Source: Billgrantia campisalis (GTDB lineage: Bacteria > Pseudomonadota > Gammaproteobacteria > Pseudomonadales > Halomonadaceae). From it: a DNA stretch of 64,000 bases. Positions within the stretch are counted from its first letter, which is position 1; the number at the start of each line of letters is the position of its first letter. Both the position numbers and the translations under genes were made by a program. Below the pieces are notes generated by a model. The model had not been told where the DNA came from and did no database searches. It was given only the letters and a program-made list of their open reading frames with translations. Location: positions 310,001 to 374,000 of the forward strand of contig NZ_JABFUC010000002.1 in the NCBI RefSeq assembly GCF_022341425.1, in the 5' to 3' direction. Of the stretch, positions 8,872 to 17,813 are shown piece after piece.

Positions 8872-9426
8872 TCAGTGGCCTGGCATACCGTTGTCATGCC
8901 TATCGCCGCCCGGAAACATGCTGGCGTCCTGGCGGCCCAGTTCGGTGAGCAGTTCCAGGTCGATCTCCTCGAAGGTCAGGATGCGTCCTCCATAGGTTTC
9001 CTGGAATGCCTCTGCCACACGCTGCTCGCTGAACGAGGCCAGGGTGTGGCCCATGGCGCCGCGGCGCTCATGCTCCACCACGTAGTAGGCCTCGGCGGCG
9101 AGGATGTAGGCATCGTCCGACGGCGTCGACCAGGGGGTGATGCCGACGTCATGCACCCAGGCGTGGCTGATGCGCCGCTCGTTCTCCGGTTGCAGCAGGA
9201 AGGCGAAGAGGTCGGTGGTGGAGCAGAACTTTCGGGCGCTCTGGTCGCGGTCCATGAAGGCTTGACCCTTGGGGCCCGGCAACTGTTCGATCAGCATGCC
9301 GCAGACGTGGCAGCTGTCGCCGTCGCTGATCGGCTGCGCCTCTGCCAGGGCCACGTCATCGTTGTCGCCGCAGCCGGCCAGCAGTAGCGTCGACAGAGCC
9401 AGGGCGGTAATGGGGAGGCGGATCAT
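8872..9426 (-). CDS. nosL: NosL, copper chaperone lipoprotein for N2O reductase
   Basis: A 184-residue lipoprotein with lipobox LLAGC (Cys19), so anchored to a membrane on the periplasmic side. The NosL motif CHVCGM (Cys39, Cys42, Met44) is the Cu(I) site. NosL hands copper to apo-NosZ with the help of the NosDFY transporter complex. It is 31 bp downstream of nosY. Slightly longer than average because of a C-terminal tail rich in His, Gly and Met. Confidence 0.9.
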   Translation of the reverse strand: MIRLPITALALSTLLLAGCGDNDDVALAEAQPISDGDSCHVCGMLIEQLPGPKGQAFMDRDQSARKFCSTTDLFAFLLQPENERRISHAWVHDVGITPWSTPSDDAYILAAEAYYVVEHERRGAMGHTLASFSEQRVAEAFQETYGGRILTFEEIDLELLTELGRQDASMFPGGDRHDNGMPGH

Positions 9427-9457
9427 GGGGGGCTCCTATGATGAGCGATAGCGGACG

Positions 9458-10282
9458 TCAGGCCGAATGATGACGGAAGCGCAGGATGGCGAACCCCAGG
9501 GGAACGGCAATCCAGCCGAGCATCACCAGCACCAGCCAGCTGATCGGGAAGTCGATATCGCTGGCGATGGCGGTGACACCGGTATAGGCCTGGGCCGTGT
9601 CGAAGCCGACCATGTTGATCAGCCGGAAGCCGTCGGTCGGGTTCAACAGCAGCAGCCAGGGTAGCCAGTCGCCGCCGCCCTGCACGCTGACCAGCAGCGC
9701 CAGTAGTCCCAGGTCGAAGACCAGCACGAACAGGAACCACACCCCCAGCGCCAGGCCGGCAGCGCGGGCTTTCTCGCTGACCCAGACGCTGATCAGGTAG
9801 GCGAAGGCGATGAAGACCCAGCCCAGCAGTACGCTGCTGAGGATCAGCAGGCCCATGCTGGAGACCAGCTGGCCGATGTCGATGCCATCGGCGCCGATGC
9901 CGATGACGATGCCGGCAATGCCGAAGCCCAGCACGGTGGCGGCACCCAGGATCAGGCCGTGGCCGAGGAACTTGCCGAGCAGCAGCGCCGTGCGGCTCAT
10001 CGGGTAGGTGAGCAGCAGCAGCAGGGTGCCGGACTCCTGTTCGCCGACCACGGCGTCATAGGCCAGCAGCAGGGCGATCAGCGGGATCAGAAAGACCGCC
10101 AGGGTCGACAGGCTGACCACGGTGGTGGAGAGGGTGGTGAAGCCCATCCCGCCGCTGGCGGCGGCGCCGAACCAGGCGATACCCACGGCCAGGGCGGCCA
10201 GGATCAGGGCGATGGCCAGTACCCAGCGGTTGCGCAGGCCGTCCTGGAACTCCTTGCGGGCGACGGTCAGGGTCGCGTTCAT
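9458..10282 (-). CDS. nosY: NosY, membrane subunit of the NosDFY transporter
   Basis: A 274-residue ABC-2 type permease with six predicted helices and the conserved ARKEFQDGLRNRW start. Its ATG overlaps the nosF stop by four bases. NosY and two NosF ATPases drive conformational change in the periplasmic NosD, which is needed to build the CuZ centre of N2O reductase. Confidence 0.9.
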   Translation of the reverse strand: MNATLTVARKEFQDGLRNRWVLAIALILAALAVGIAWFGAAASGGMGFTTLSTTVVSLSTLAVFLIPLIALLLAYDAVVGEQESGTLLLLLTYPMSRTALLLGKFLGHGLILGAATVLGFGIAGIVIGIGADGIDIGQLVSSMGLLILSSVLLGWVFIAFAYLISVWVSEKARAAGLALGVWFLFVLVFDLGLLALLVSVQGGGDWLPWLLLLNPTDGFRLINMVGFDTAQAYTGVTAIASDIDFPISWLVLVMLGWIAVPLGFAILRFRHHSA

Positions 10283-11205
10283 GAGTGGCCTCCGGTGTCA
10301 TGGGGCGCGGAAAAGTGCGCATAGAGGTGCTCCAGGGTCGGAGGCAGCAGCTCGATGTCCTCGACGCCCGGTGTTTCGGTGAGTCGGCGCAGCACGGCCA
10401 TCTTCGCCGTCGGATGAACGCCCAGCTCGAGGGCGTGGCCGTTGAGATGGCGCGGGGCGACTTGGGCCGCGTCCCAGCCCTGTGTCCAGTCGGTGCCGGG
10501 CCAGCTGCCGCGGGCCCGTACCGTCAGCGGCAGCGCGGCTTCCCGGCGCAGCTCCTCCAGGCTGCCCAGCGCCAGGCGGCGCCCGGCGCCGAGGATCAGG
10601 GCGCGGTCGATATAGGGTTCGATCCCCGGCAGCACGTGGGAGGAGAGCAGCACCGTGCAGCCGCGCTCTCGCAGTTCGCCTACCGTCTCGTAGAAATCGC
10701 GGGTGGCCGAGGGGTCGAGGCCGGTGGTGGGCTCGTCGAGCAGCAGCAGCTGAGGGTCGCCGAGCAGTGCCTGCGCCAGGCCAAGGCGCTGGCGCATGCC
10801 CTTGGAGTAGGTCTTGACGCGCCGATTGGCGGCCTCGGCAAGGCCGACTCGCTCGAGCAGTTCATCGACCTGACGGCGATCGACCCGCTTGAGTCGGGCG
10901 AAGTAGTCCAGTACCTCGCGGCCGCTGAGCTGTTCATAGAAGCTGACGTTCTCGGGCAGGTAGCCGAGCCGGCGGCGCAGGGTTTCGGCGTGGGGGCCGT
11001 CCGGCGCGCCGCCAAGCACCGAGAGCGATCCGGCGCTGGGCGAGATCAGGCCCAGGATCAGCTTCATGGTGGTGGTCTTGCCGGCGCCGTTATGGCCGAG
11101 CAGGGCGAGCACCTCGCCCTCCCGCACCTGGAGATCGAGATCGGCGAGGCGAGTGAGTTTGCCATGACGCTTGGTCAGGCCGTGGCATTCGATGACGGGC
11201 TTCAT
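10279..11205 (-). CDS. nosF: NosF, ATPase subunit of the NosDFY transporter
   Basis: A 308-residue ABC ATPase. Walker A GHNGAGKTT, signature YSKGMRQR and Walker B LLLLDEPTTGLDPS are all intact. Both ends overlap neighbours by four bases (nosD before, nosY after), giving a tightly coupled nosDFY set. Confidence 0.92.
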   Translation of the reverse strand: MKPVIECHGLTKRHGKLTRLADLDLQVREGEVLALLGHNGAGKTTTMKLILGLISPSAGSLSVLGGAPDGPHAETLRRRLGYLPENVSFYEQLSGREVLDYFARLKRVDRRQVDELLERVGLAEAANRRVKTYSKGMRQRLGLAQALLGDPQLLLLDEPTTGLDPSATRDFYETVGELRERGCTVLLSSHVLPGIEPYIDRALILGAGRRLALGSLEELRREAALPLTVRARGSWPGTDWTQGWDAAQVAPRHLNGHALELGVHPTAKMAVLRRLTETPGVEDIELLPPTLEHLYAHFSAPHDTGGHS

Positions 11206-12497
11206 GCGCTGGCGTCTCCAAGGTCGGGTTCATGCATCAGGGGAGCGCTGTCGCGTACGCCCTGGGCGCGAAAGATCGGGAACTGGCGCTGTACCCAGCG
11301 CAGGGCGACCACCGCCGGGCTGCTCATCAACAGGCGCGCGCTGGGGTGGCGCCACAAGAGCCGGTCCACGGCGTCGTTGGGCTCATAGGCGGTGTCGCCG
11401 ATGCCGTCGCCGGCGAGATCCCAGCCCAGGTAGTCGCTCCAGTAGTTGCCGCGGCCGTCGACCGACCACTCCTGCTGGCGAGTCGAGACGTACATCACCT
11501 GCTGACGATTGTTGATGAAGGCGTTCTCGTAGAGACGATTGTTTTCCGAACCGGCGGTCAGGTGGATGCCGATCTCGCTGTGGGCCAGGCGGTTGCCGTG
11601 GATGTCATTGGCCTGGGAGTTGTAGATGAACAGCGCCTTGCCCTCGGCGCCCAGCGTCACGCCGTGCTCGCTACCGCCGGCCCCCTGCCAGGCGGTGATG
11701 CCACTGATGCGGTTGCCGGCAATGGTGCTGTAGTTCACATAGTTCATCAGGATGCCGTAGTTGTGATCGCGCTCGGAGCGGTTGTTCACCACGCTGAGGT
11801 CGCGGGACATCATCAGCGCGTAGCCGGCGCGGGTGCCGCTGGTGTGGTTGTCGATGATCTTGCCGCCATGGGTGAACATGTAGTGGATCCCGAAGCGGGA
11901 GTCGCGCAGGCGGTTGTTGCGGAATTCCAGGTCGCGGCTGGTATCCACGTAGATGGCGTCGCGGCTGTCGCGGACGTCATTGTCGGCGATCAGGCCGCCG
12001 TCGATGTTGTAGAGGCGGATGGCATCGCCGCGGTCCTGGGAGCGGACGTCGGTATTGCCGCGGATGTGGTTGCCGATCACGCTCGGGGCTTCCAGGTGCC
12101 AGAGCCAGACACCGAAGGCCACGTTCTCCATCACGGTGTCTTCGATGTGAATTCGGTGGGCGCCACGCTCGGCGTGGACGGCCGCGTTCATGTCAGTCAG
12201 GTTGAAACCCGAGTTGCGCAGGGTCAGGCCTTCGATACGCACATCCGGGGCGGTGACGCGAATCACGTCGCCTTCGCCTTGGGCGTCGAGGATGGCGCCA
12301 GGCTCGCCGCGCAGGGTCAGCGGCTTGTCGATCAGGATGCCGCCGGAATGTACCCCTTCGCTGAGCAGCAGTTCGCTGCCGGCAGGGGCGCTATCGATAC
12401 GCGCTTGCAGGGCATCGCCATCGGGGGTGACTCGCTGGGCGGAGAATGCTTGCGTTGCCAGCATCAGCAGGCAGCAGCCGAGGATAAGTCGTAGCAA
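11202..12497 (-). CDS. nosD: NosD, periplasmic copper-delivery protein (TTG start)
   Basis: A 431-residue periplasmic protein with a signal peptide (LRLILGCCLLMLATQAFSA) and repeated parallel beta-helix (CASH) turns such as GLTLRNSG, IHIEDTVMENV and VIGNHIRGN. NosD couples to NosFY and NosL to deliver copper to NosZ. The open frame reaches back into nosZ, but the real start is most likely TTG at 12497-12495, because GAGG lies eight bases before it and the signal peptide follows at once; no ATG fits. Confidence 0.85.
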   Translation of the reverse strand: MLRLILGCCLLMLATQAFSAQRVTPDGDALQARIDSAPAGSELLLSEGVHSGGILIDKPLTLRGEPGAILDAQGEGDVIRVTAPDVRIEGLTLRNSGFNLTDMNAAVHAERGAHRIHIEDTVMENVAFGVWLWHLEAPSVIGNHIRGNTDVRSQDRGDAIRLYNIDGGLIADNDVRDSRDAIYVDTSRDLEFRNNRLRDSRFGIHYMFTHGGKIIDNHTSGTRAGYALMMSRDLSVVNNRSERDHNYGILMNYVNYSTIAGNRISGITAWQGAGGSEHGVTLGAEGKALFIYNSQANDIHGNRLAHSEIGIHLTAGSENNRLYENAFINNRQQVMYVSTRQQEWSVDGRGNYWSDYLGWDLAGDGIGDTAYEPNDAVDRLLWRHPSARLLMSSPAVVALRWVQRQFPIFRAQGVRDSAPLMHEPDLGDASA

Positions 12498-12519
12498 AGC
12501 GGCTACCTCAATCGTTGTG

Positions 12520-12543
12520 GGGCCGGCCCCGCAGGGCCGGCCC
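12520..12543 (-). terminator. GC-rich hairpin between nosZ and nosD
   Basis: Two copies of the palindrome GGGCCGGCCC separated by CGCA fold into a 10-bp hairpin seven bases after the nosZ stop. No T-run, so it more likely stabilises the nosZ message or partly attenuates nosDFYL than ends transcription. Confidence 0.45.
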
Positions 12544-12549
12544 GGGACA

Positions 12550-14445
12550 TCACGCGGGTTCCACGAGCATCCTGCCGGACATCTCCATGTGCAGGGCATG
12601 GCAGAACCAGCTGCAGTAGTACCAGTGTACGCCAGGCTTCTCGGCGATGAAGGTGGCCGAGGAGGTCTGCTGCGGGTGGATCTCGAAGTTGATGCCGTGA
12701 TTGACCATGGCGAAGCCGTGGCTCACGTCGGCGATGTTGTCCATATTGGTGACCACCACCGTGACTTCATCACCCTGCTTGACGCGGAACTCGGTGAGAC
12801 CGAAGTTCGGCGCGACCGAAGTCATGTAGACCCGCACCTTGTTGCCGTCGCGAACCACCGTGTTGGCGGTCTCCAGCTCGATGCCGTCGGCCTCGGCCAT
12901 GGCCACGGTTTCGGCGAAGTACGGATCGTCCCGCGTATAGACCTGTGACGGGTTGAGCTGGTCGGCACGGATCATCAGCGCATCGTGGGGCTCGGCATAG
13001 GTCGGGCCGTCGTGCACCAGCTTCATCTGCTGGCCGGTGATGTCGATCAGTTGGTCGTTCTCGGCGTGCATCGGGCCCACCGGCAGGAACCGGTCCTTGG
13101 AGAACTTGCACAGCGCGGTCAGGTACTTGCCGTCGACGTCGCGGCTACAGGCGAGCGATGCCTTGATGTGGCCGATGTTGTAGTGTACGTCGATGCGGTC
13201 GCGGATGTAGTTGACCTCGTCGCCGTTGTAGGAACGGATGGCATCTTCCACGTTCCACTTGACCACCTGGCTGTCGAGGAACAGCGAGGTGTAGGCGTTG
13301 CCGCGGTCGTCGAAGGTGGTGTGCAGCGGCCCCAGGCCCACTTCCGGCTCGGCGACCACGGTGTCGCGGGGGTCGTCGAGCCCGCCGTCGAACCATTCGG
13401 CGACCCGTGACCACTCGATGACGGTACAGGTTGGCGAGAGCTTGCCGCTGACCACGCAGTACTTGCCTTCCGGAGGCATGGTGTTGACGCCGTGGGGGCT
13501 GCGCGGGGTCGGCACGTAGAGCGCGAAGGGGTTGCGGCCGTCATGGGCCTGCTCGCGGGCGTCGACCACCGGGACCGGCGAGTCGCCGAGCGTGGTGGTG
13601 TTGCCGTTGGCGACCGCTTGCTCGATGGCCGGCACGTCGAAGATCACCGTCCAGTCGCGCTCCGGGCCCATCATCTCCGGCAGGGTCATGCCGCGGCTGG
13701 AGTTGTAGCAGGAAGCGGCGACGAAGCGGCCGGTGTAGTCGGTGTCGCAGTTGTCGAGGTTGCCATCGACGATCGCCTGCCACTTGATCTCCATGGTGTC
13801 GGCGTCGAGGCAGGTCATCATGGTCCAGTACTCGGACGTGTCGTCCATGTTCTGGCCGTTGTTGTTCAGCGGTACGATCATCTCGCCTACCGCGAAGACG
13901 TCCTCGGTCTTCGGTACCCGCTGCAGGGTCAGGCCGTGGATGGCCTGGACGTTGGGGATGGTGACGATCTTGTCGGCGCGCATGATATCCAGGCGGATAC
14001 GCGCCACGCGGGTGTTCAGCTTGTCGTTGATGAAGCAGTAGCGGCCATCATAGCGGGCGTCGGTGTAGCTCACCTTGGGGTGGTGGGTGTCGCCGTTGAG
14101 CGGGGCGTTCTCGCCCAGCACGCGCTTGGACTCGTTGGTGATCCCCCAGCCGGTGGCGCTGTCGACGTTGAAGACCGGGATTCGAAGCAATTCGCGCATG
14201 GAGGGCACGCCGAGAATGCGCACTTCGCCGGAGTGGCCGCCGCTCCAGAAGCCATAGTACTCGTCGAGTTCGCCCGGCTCGACGTGGTGGTCGTTGTTCG
14301 AGGCGGCTTCGGCCGGCCGGCTGCCCATCATGGCGCCGGCGCCGAAGCCGCCGGCGATACCCGCTCCGGCCACGCCGGTGATCGCGCTGTTGCGCAGGAA
14401 GTGCCGGCGGCTGAGGTCTTTGATGTGGTCGTTCTTGTCGCTCAT
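12550..14445 (-). CDS. nosZ: NosZ, nitrous oxide reductase (clade I, Tat-exported)
   Basis: A 631-residue precursor. The twin-arginine signal LSRRHFLRNS (residues 11-20) marks the clade I (typical) enzyme, exported folded. The beta-propeller holds CuZ ligands including the DTHHPK pair (His121, His122). The C-terminal cupredoxin domain has the CuA set: Cys611, Trp613, Cys615, His619 and Met622 in WYYCSWFCHALHMEM. It reduces N2O to N2 in the periplasm. It lies three bases after nosR, so it shares the nosR promoter. Confidence 0.97.
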   Translation of the reverse strand: MSDKNDHIKDLSRRHFLRNSAITGVAGAGIAGGFGAGAMMGSRPAEAASNNDHHVEPGELDEYYGFWSGGHSGEVRILGVPSMRELLRIPVFNVDSATGWGITNESKRVLGENAPLNGDTHHPKVSYTDARYDGRYCFINDKLNTRVARIRLDIMRADKIVTIPNVQAIHGLTLQRVPKTEDVFAVGEMIVPLNNNGQNMDDTSEYWTMMTCLDADTMEIKWQAIVDGNLDNCDTDYTGRFVAASCYNSSRGMTLPEMMGPERDWTVIFDVPAIEQAVANGNTTTLGDSPVPVVDAREQAHDGRNPFALYVPTPRSPHGVNTMPPEGKYCVVSGKLSPTCTVIEWSRVAEWFDGGLDDPRDTVVAEPEVGLGPLHTTFDDRGNAYTSLFLDSQVVKWNVEDAIRSYNGDEVNYIRDRIDVHYNIGHIKASLACSRDVDGKYLTALCKFSKDRFLPVGPMHAENDQLIDITGQQMKLVHDGPTYAEPHDALMIRADQLNPSQVYTRDDPYFAETVAMAEADGIELETANTVVRDGNKVRVYMTSVAPNFGLTEFRVKQGDEVTVVVTNMDNIADVSHGFAMVNHGINFEIHPQQTSSATFIAEKPGVHWYYCSWFCHALHMEMSGRMLVEPA

Positions 14446-14448
14446 GGT

Positions 14449-16593
14449 TCACTCCTCCTGAAGAGTGGGGATGCGCTGCAGTTTGGCCCCGCTGCCCTGC
14501 GCAGCATCGGCCGGGTACGTTTCGACGCCACCTGACTTCGAGGAAACCCTGGCGGCTTTCTCGTAGCGCTTGCGACGCTTGATCATCGGCGGGCAGCGTT
14601 GGTCGTCGTGGTAGGTCACCTGGCAGTCCAGGCAGTAGTGGCACTCGTTGGCATTGATGCGGCCGTCGGGGTGGATGGCCGCCACTTCGCACTCGTTGGC
14701 GCAGATCTGGCAGGGGGTACCGCAGCTGCCGCGATGGCGCTTGAGCCAGTCGAACAGGCGCAGGCGGGCGGGAATCGCGAGTCCCGCGCCCAGCGGGCAG
14801 ATGTAGCGGCAGTAGGCCTTGTGGGTGAAGGCGGAGATCGCCAGCAGGCCCAGGGCGTAGAGCAGGAAAGCCCACTCACGCTGGAAGCGCATGGTCACGG
14901 CGGTCTTGAAGGGCTCGACCTCGGCATACCGCTCGGCCTGTCCCAGCGAGTGAAGCGATACCGCGAACAGGCCCAGCAGGATGATGTACTTGATGGCCCA
15001 CAGCCGCTCGTGCACGGCGAAGGGCACTTCGAACTGTGGCACTTTGAGCTTGCGAGCGGCCTTGTTGATCAGGTCCTGCATGGCCCCGAAGGGGCACAGC
15101 CAGCCGCAGAAGACGCCGCGGCCCCACATCAGCAGCGTCACCGCCACGAACGACCAGAGGATGAACATCATCGGGTCGATCAGGAACGACTCCCAGCTGA
15201 AGCCGCCCATCAAGGAGTGGATGAAGGTGAGGATGTTGACCACCGAGAGCTGGGCCAGCGAGTACCAGCCGATGAACGTGACGGTATAGATCAAAAAGCC
15301 GATGCGCAGCGGCTCGAGGATGCGCGGGTAACGCACCAGCACGTCCTGGAACAGCATGATGGCGGTCAGCACGGTCAGGCCGATGCCAAGGACCACGATC
15401 TGGAAGGTGCGGTCGCGCCATACCTGTACCCACAGCGCCTCCTCGACGGGCGGTTCGAAGCGCTCGATATAGGCTTCCGGGATGCTGTAGTCGGCATTGA
15501 AGCGCACGAACTCGGTATCCAGGGCGCCGGTGGCCCGGCGCACCAGCAGGCCCAGCTCCCAGGGCTCGCCGGGGTCGAACTGGGCGTCCTCCCGGATGAT
15601 GAAGATATCTCGCTCGGTCAGCCGCGGTGCGCCATCGATGCCCATGCGCACGATGCGACGGTGGTCGCTGTCCTGAAAGGCGATGGCGGTATTGCCCTGG
15701 CCGGCCTCGATGCGGTCGAAGATGCCGCCGCGTACATAGCCCGAGCCCTTGAAGGAGTAGTCGCCGCGGGCCATCACGCCGATGGCGTGCTCGCCTTCGT
15801 CGAGGCGCTCCATGAGCTGATCATATACCACGTCGCCGAGCAGGTTGCGGCCGGCCGTCGGAGCATTCAGGTAGGTCACGTAGAGGTCGATGAAGGTACT
15901 CTCGGGATCCTCGCCGCTGGCGTAGGCCTCGGCGGGAGTGCCGACGAAGGCCTCGTCGATCTGGCCGTGGGTCAGGTGAAGCCGGCGAATGGTGCCGTCA
16001 CCCACCAGGGTTTCCCAGTCGGCCGGCTCGAACACGTCGTGGCGCACCTTGGCCGGCGGGGTCGCCAGCGGGTCGTCGATCAGCCCCTGCTCGGCGGCGA
16101 CCCGGCGGGCCGCGCGCATGATCGTCTCGGTGAGCACGATCACCGTAACGGTGGCGCCGGAGATGGCGTCGAGGTTCTCGCCCACGCGCAGCCGCTCGCT
16201 GACGTGATGGGGGATGTGGGCATCGGCATAGTCGATCAGGCGCTGTTCGGGGATCCCCACCAGCATGATTGGCTCCTCGTGGCCGAGGATGGTGGCCTGG
16301 GTGAGCCGGGCCTCCAGGTCGAAGCCCACCAGCATGTTGATCGGCTTGCCGGAATAGGCGGGAATAGGCGCGACATCGTCGGTTTTAAAGGCGTAGCCCA
16401 GCAGGGTCTCACCGGCATAGACCGCCTTGGCGGGATGCTCACCCTCGGCAGCGGAGAGTCGCGTGGCCTCCGGGAAGCCAGGCTTGACCTGGTCGAGCTC
16501 GATGGCCTGGGCGGGCAGCAGGGCCGCCAGCAGGGTTAGACCGAGGAGCCAGGAAAGGGAGTGTTTCAGGAAGGCGGCGTGCCGGGTCGACAT
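14449..16593 (-). CDS. nosR: NosR, flavo-iron-sulfur membrane protein for N2O reduction
   Basis: A 714-residue membrane protein with a signal peptide, a periplasmic FMN-binding domain with the flavinylation motif SGAT (Thr148), central transmembrane helices, two CxxxCP motifs (VFCGWLCPFGA and CRYICPLGA) and a C-terminal ferredoxin-like region (CGTPCQICANEC and CHYCLDC). NosR passes quinol electrons to NosZ and is needed for nosZ expression in pseudomonads. AAGGGA precedes the ATG. Upstream lie an FNR-type box and an NsrR-type palindrome. No nosX/apbE flavin transferase is present in the window. Confidence 0.95.
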   Translation of the reverse strand: MSTRHAAFLKHSLSWLLGLTLLAALLPAQAIELDQVKPGFPEATRLSAAEGEHPAKAVYAGETLLGYAFKTDDVAPIPAYSGKPINMLVGFDLEARLTQATILGHEEPIMLVGIPEQRLIDYADAHIPHHVSERLRVGENLDAISGATVTVIVLTETIMRAARRVAAEQGLIDDPLATPPAKVRHDVFEPADWETLVGDGTIRRLHLTHGQIDEAFVGTPAEAYASGEDPESTFIDLYVTYLNAPTAGRNLLGDVVYDQLMERLDEGEHAIGVMARGDYSFKGSGYVRGGIFDRIEAGQGNTAIAFQDSDHRRIVRMGIDGAPRLTERDIFIIREDAQFDPGEPWELGLLVRRATGALDTEFVRFNADYSIPEAYIERFEPPVEEALWVQVWRDRTFQIVVLGIGLTVLTAIMLFQDVLVRYPRILEPLRIGFLIYTVTFIGWYSLAQLSVVNILTFIHSLMGGFSWESFLIDPMMFILWSFVAVTLLMWGRGVFCGWLCPFGAMQDLINKAARKLKVPQFEVPFAVHERLWAIKYIILLGLFAVSLHSLGQAERYAEVEPFKTAVTMRFQREWAFLLYALGLLAISAFTHKAYCRYICPLGAGLAIPARLRLFDWLKRHRGSCGTPCQICANECEVAAIHPDGRINANECHYCLDCQVTYHDDQRCPPMIKRRKRYEKAARVSSKSGGVETYPADAAQGSGAKLQRIPTLQEE

Positions 16594-16641
16594 GGGCTGT
16601 CCCTTGAGCGCTGGGTCCGCTATGAGCAGCCCAGCGGCTTC

Positions 16642-16664
16642 AACATGTATCTGAAATGAATCTT
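16642..16664 (-). promoter_or_regulatory. NsrR-type operator at the nosR start site
   Basis: An 11-1-11 palindrome matching 18 of 22 positions of the NsrR consensus (AAGATGCATTT-N-AAATGCATCTT); the right half AAATGAATCTT differs at one base. It covers about +3 to +25 relative to the start predicted from the FNR-type box. The gene for NsrR is 0.7 kb away. Confidence 0.5.
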
Positions 16665-16701
16665 TGTGGTGCCATCATGCCAGTTGCCCTGCAAAGTCGA
16701 A

Positions 16702-16715
16702 TTGACGTGGGTCAT
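16702..16715 (-). promoter_or_regulatory. FNR-type (ANR/DNR) box of the nosRZDFYL operon
   Basis: TTGAC-GTGG-GTCAT. Exactly 32 bp from its centre on the minus strand is a -10-like CATGAT (16674-16679), the spacing of class II FNR promoters, with transcription starting near 16667. Confidence 0.65.
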
Positions 16716-16783
16716 GTTCGCTGGTGAGTGTGAGGCGGGCACCGCATTGTCGGTAGCGAACAAAGCATGGGGTGGGGCGTGAG

Positions 16784-16820
16784 CAAAAAAAGGCGCCGCC
16801 TGCCTGGAGCAGGGGCGCCT
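16784..16820 (-). terminator. Terminator of the cytochrome c5 gene
   Basis: On the minus strand the arms AGGCGCC / GGCGCCT, with inner CCTGC / GCAGG pairing, are followed by seven Ts. It lies 54 bp after the cytochrome stop and separates it from the nosR promoter. Confidence 0.8.
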
Positions 16821-16874
16821 GAGGGGAGTGCGGGCACAATTGGGGAGGCGATGGTACCTCGCTCGTCTAGTGGT

Positions 16875-17186
16875 TTAGAGCACCGGCTCGAGCATGAAGT
16901 CCACGGCGGCCTTGACTTCCTCGTCGCTCAGGTTGGGATGGCCGCCGCGAGCCGGCATGGCCTGGAAGCCCTCAATGGAGTGTTCATACATGACGTCCAT
17001 GCCCTTCTCCAGGCGCGGGGCCCAGGCGGCTTCATCGCCCTTGATGGGCGCGCCGGCGGCGCCGGTCATGTGACAGGCCATGCAGGCCTGGTTGTAGATG
17101 GCCTCGCCGTCGGGCTCGGCCTGGGCCGACGCAGTGAAGGCCAGGGCGGCGGCGCCGGTCAACAGGGCAGTGGTCAGCTTGTTCAT
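16875..17186 (-). CDS. Cytochrome c5-like monohaem cytochrome
   Basis: A 103-residue cytochrome c5 family protein with a signal peptide (to about residue 23), haem site CMACH (Cys35, Cys38, His39) and axial Met in the QAMPARGGHPNLSDEEV segment. AGGAG seven bases before the chosen ATG decides the start; an upstream ATG would add nine residues without a signal-peptide logic. A small periplasmic electron carrier that may serve nitrite, NO or N2O reductases. Single-gene transcript with its own terminator. Confidence 0.85.
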   Translation of the reverse strand: MNKLTTALLTGAAALAFTASAQAEPDGEAIYNQACMACHMTGAAGAPIKGDEAAWAPRLEKGMDVMYEHSIEGFQAMPARGGHPNLSDEEVKAAVDFMLEPVL

Positions 17187-17328
17187 CAAGGTTCTCCTGG
17201 TCGTGCTATTCACGGTATGGCCTGGCCCCGACGGGGCAAGAGGCCGGGTTGGGAAATATTTCCATGCATACTGCTTGGTAGATCAAGAGTAGACAAGAAT
17301 AGCGGCGCAGGGCAGTGCCTGCGCTCAC

Positions 17329-17766
17329 TCATTCCTTGATTTGCAGCAGCTGCGCCAGCTGGGGTTGGCGGCGGCCGAGCATGTCGGCCAGCGTATAGCG
17401 GTCCAGCACGGCCATGAAGGCGCCGAGTGCTTCATTGAGTATCGGCTTGAGCCGGCAGGCCGGGGTGATGATGCACTCGTTCGAATCGCGAAAGCACTCC
17501 ACCAGGCCGAGCTCTTGCTCGGTCGCCCGGACAAGCTCGCCCAGGCTCACCTCCTCCGCCGGGCGATTGAGCAGCAGCCCGCCGTTCTTGCCGCGAATGG
17601 TGGTGATATAGCCGCGGTGGCTGAGATCCTGCACCACCTTCATCAGATGATTGCGCGACACGCCGAAGGTCTCGGCGATCTCGGTGATGGTGGCCCGCTC
17701 CTGGTCCTTCACGGCGAGGTAGATCAGCACGCGCAGGGCGTAGTCGGTGTAGCGAGTCAGGTGCAT
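17329..17766 (-). CDS. nsrR: NsrR, nitric-oxide-sensing Rrf2-family repressor
   Basis: A 145-residue Rrf2-family protein closely following the NsrR pattern: TRYTDYALRVLIYLA start, winged helix with VSRNHLMKVV, the wing RGKNGG, and three cluster-binding cysteines at 91, 98 and 104 (VECFRDSNEC...TPACRLK). NsrR holds an Fe-S cluster and releases DNA when NO damages it. NsrR-type palindromes lie upstream of norC, nosR and nnrS in this window. A perfect FNR-type box lies only 24-37 bp before its ATG. Confidence 0.9.
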   Translation of the reverse strand: MHLTRYTDYALRVLIYLAVKDQERATITEIAETFGVSRNHLMKVVQDLSHRGYITTIRGKNGGLLLNRPAEEVSLGELVRATEQELGLVECFRDSNECIITPACRLKPILNEALGAFMAVLDRYTLADMLGRRQPQLAQLLQIKE

Positions 17767-17789
17767 GGTTGTCTCATCACTATCGGGGC

Positions 17790-17803
17790 TTGATGCTCAT
17801 CAA
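17790..17803. promoter_or_regulatory. Perfect FNR/ANR/DNR box close to the nsrR start codon
   Basis: TTGAT-GCTC-ATCAA, a full match to the consensus. It is too near the nsrR ATG (17766) for class II activation, since the start site would fall inside the gene; repression of nsrR by the FNR-type protein is one reading. It lies in the 47-bp gap between ybaN-like and nsrR. Confidence 0.6.
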
Positions 17804-17813
17804 GAAAAAAGCA

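Noticed and set aside
17241..17263. NsrR-like palindrome upstream of cytochrome c5 (around CATGCATAC)
   Set aside because: Only about 13 of 22 positions match; not above chance in this kind of region.
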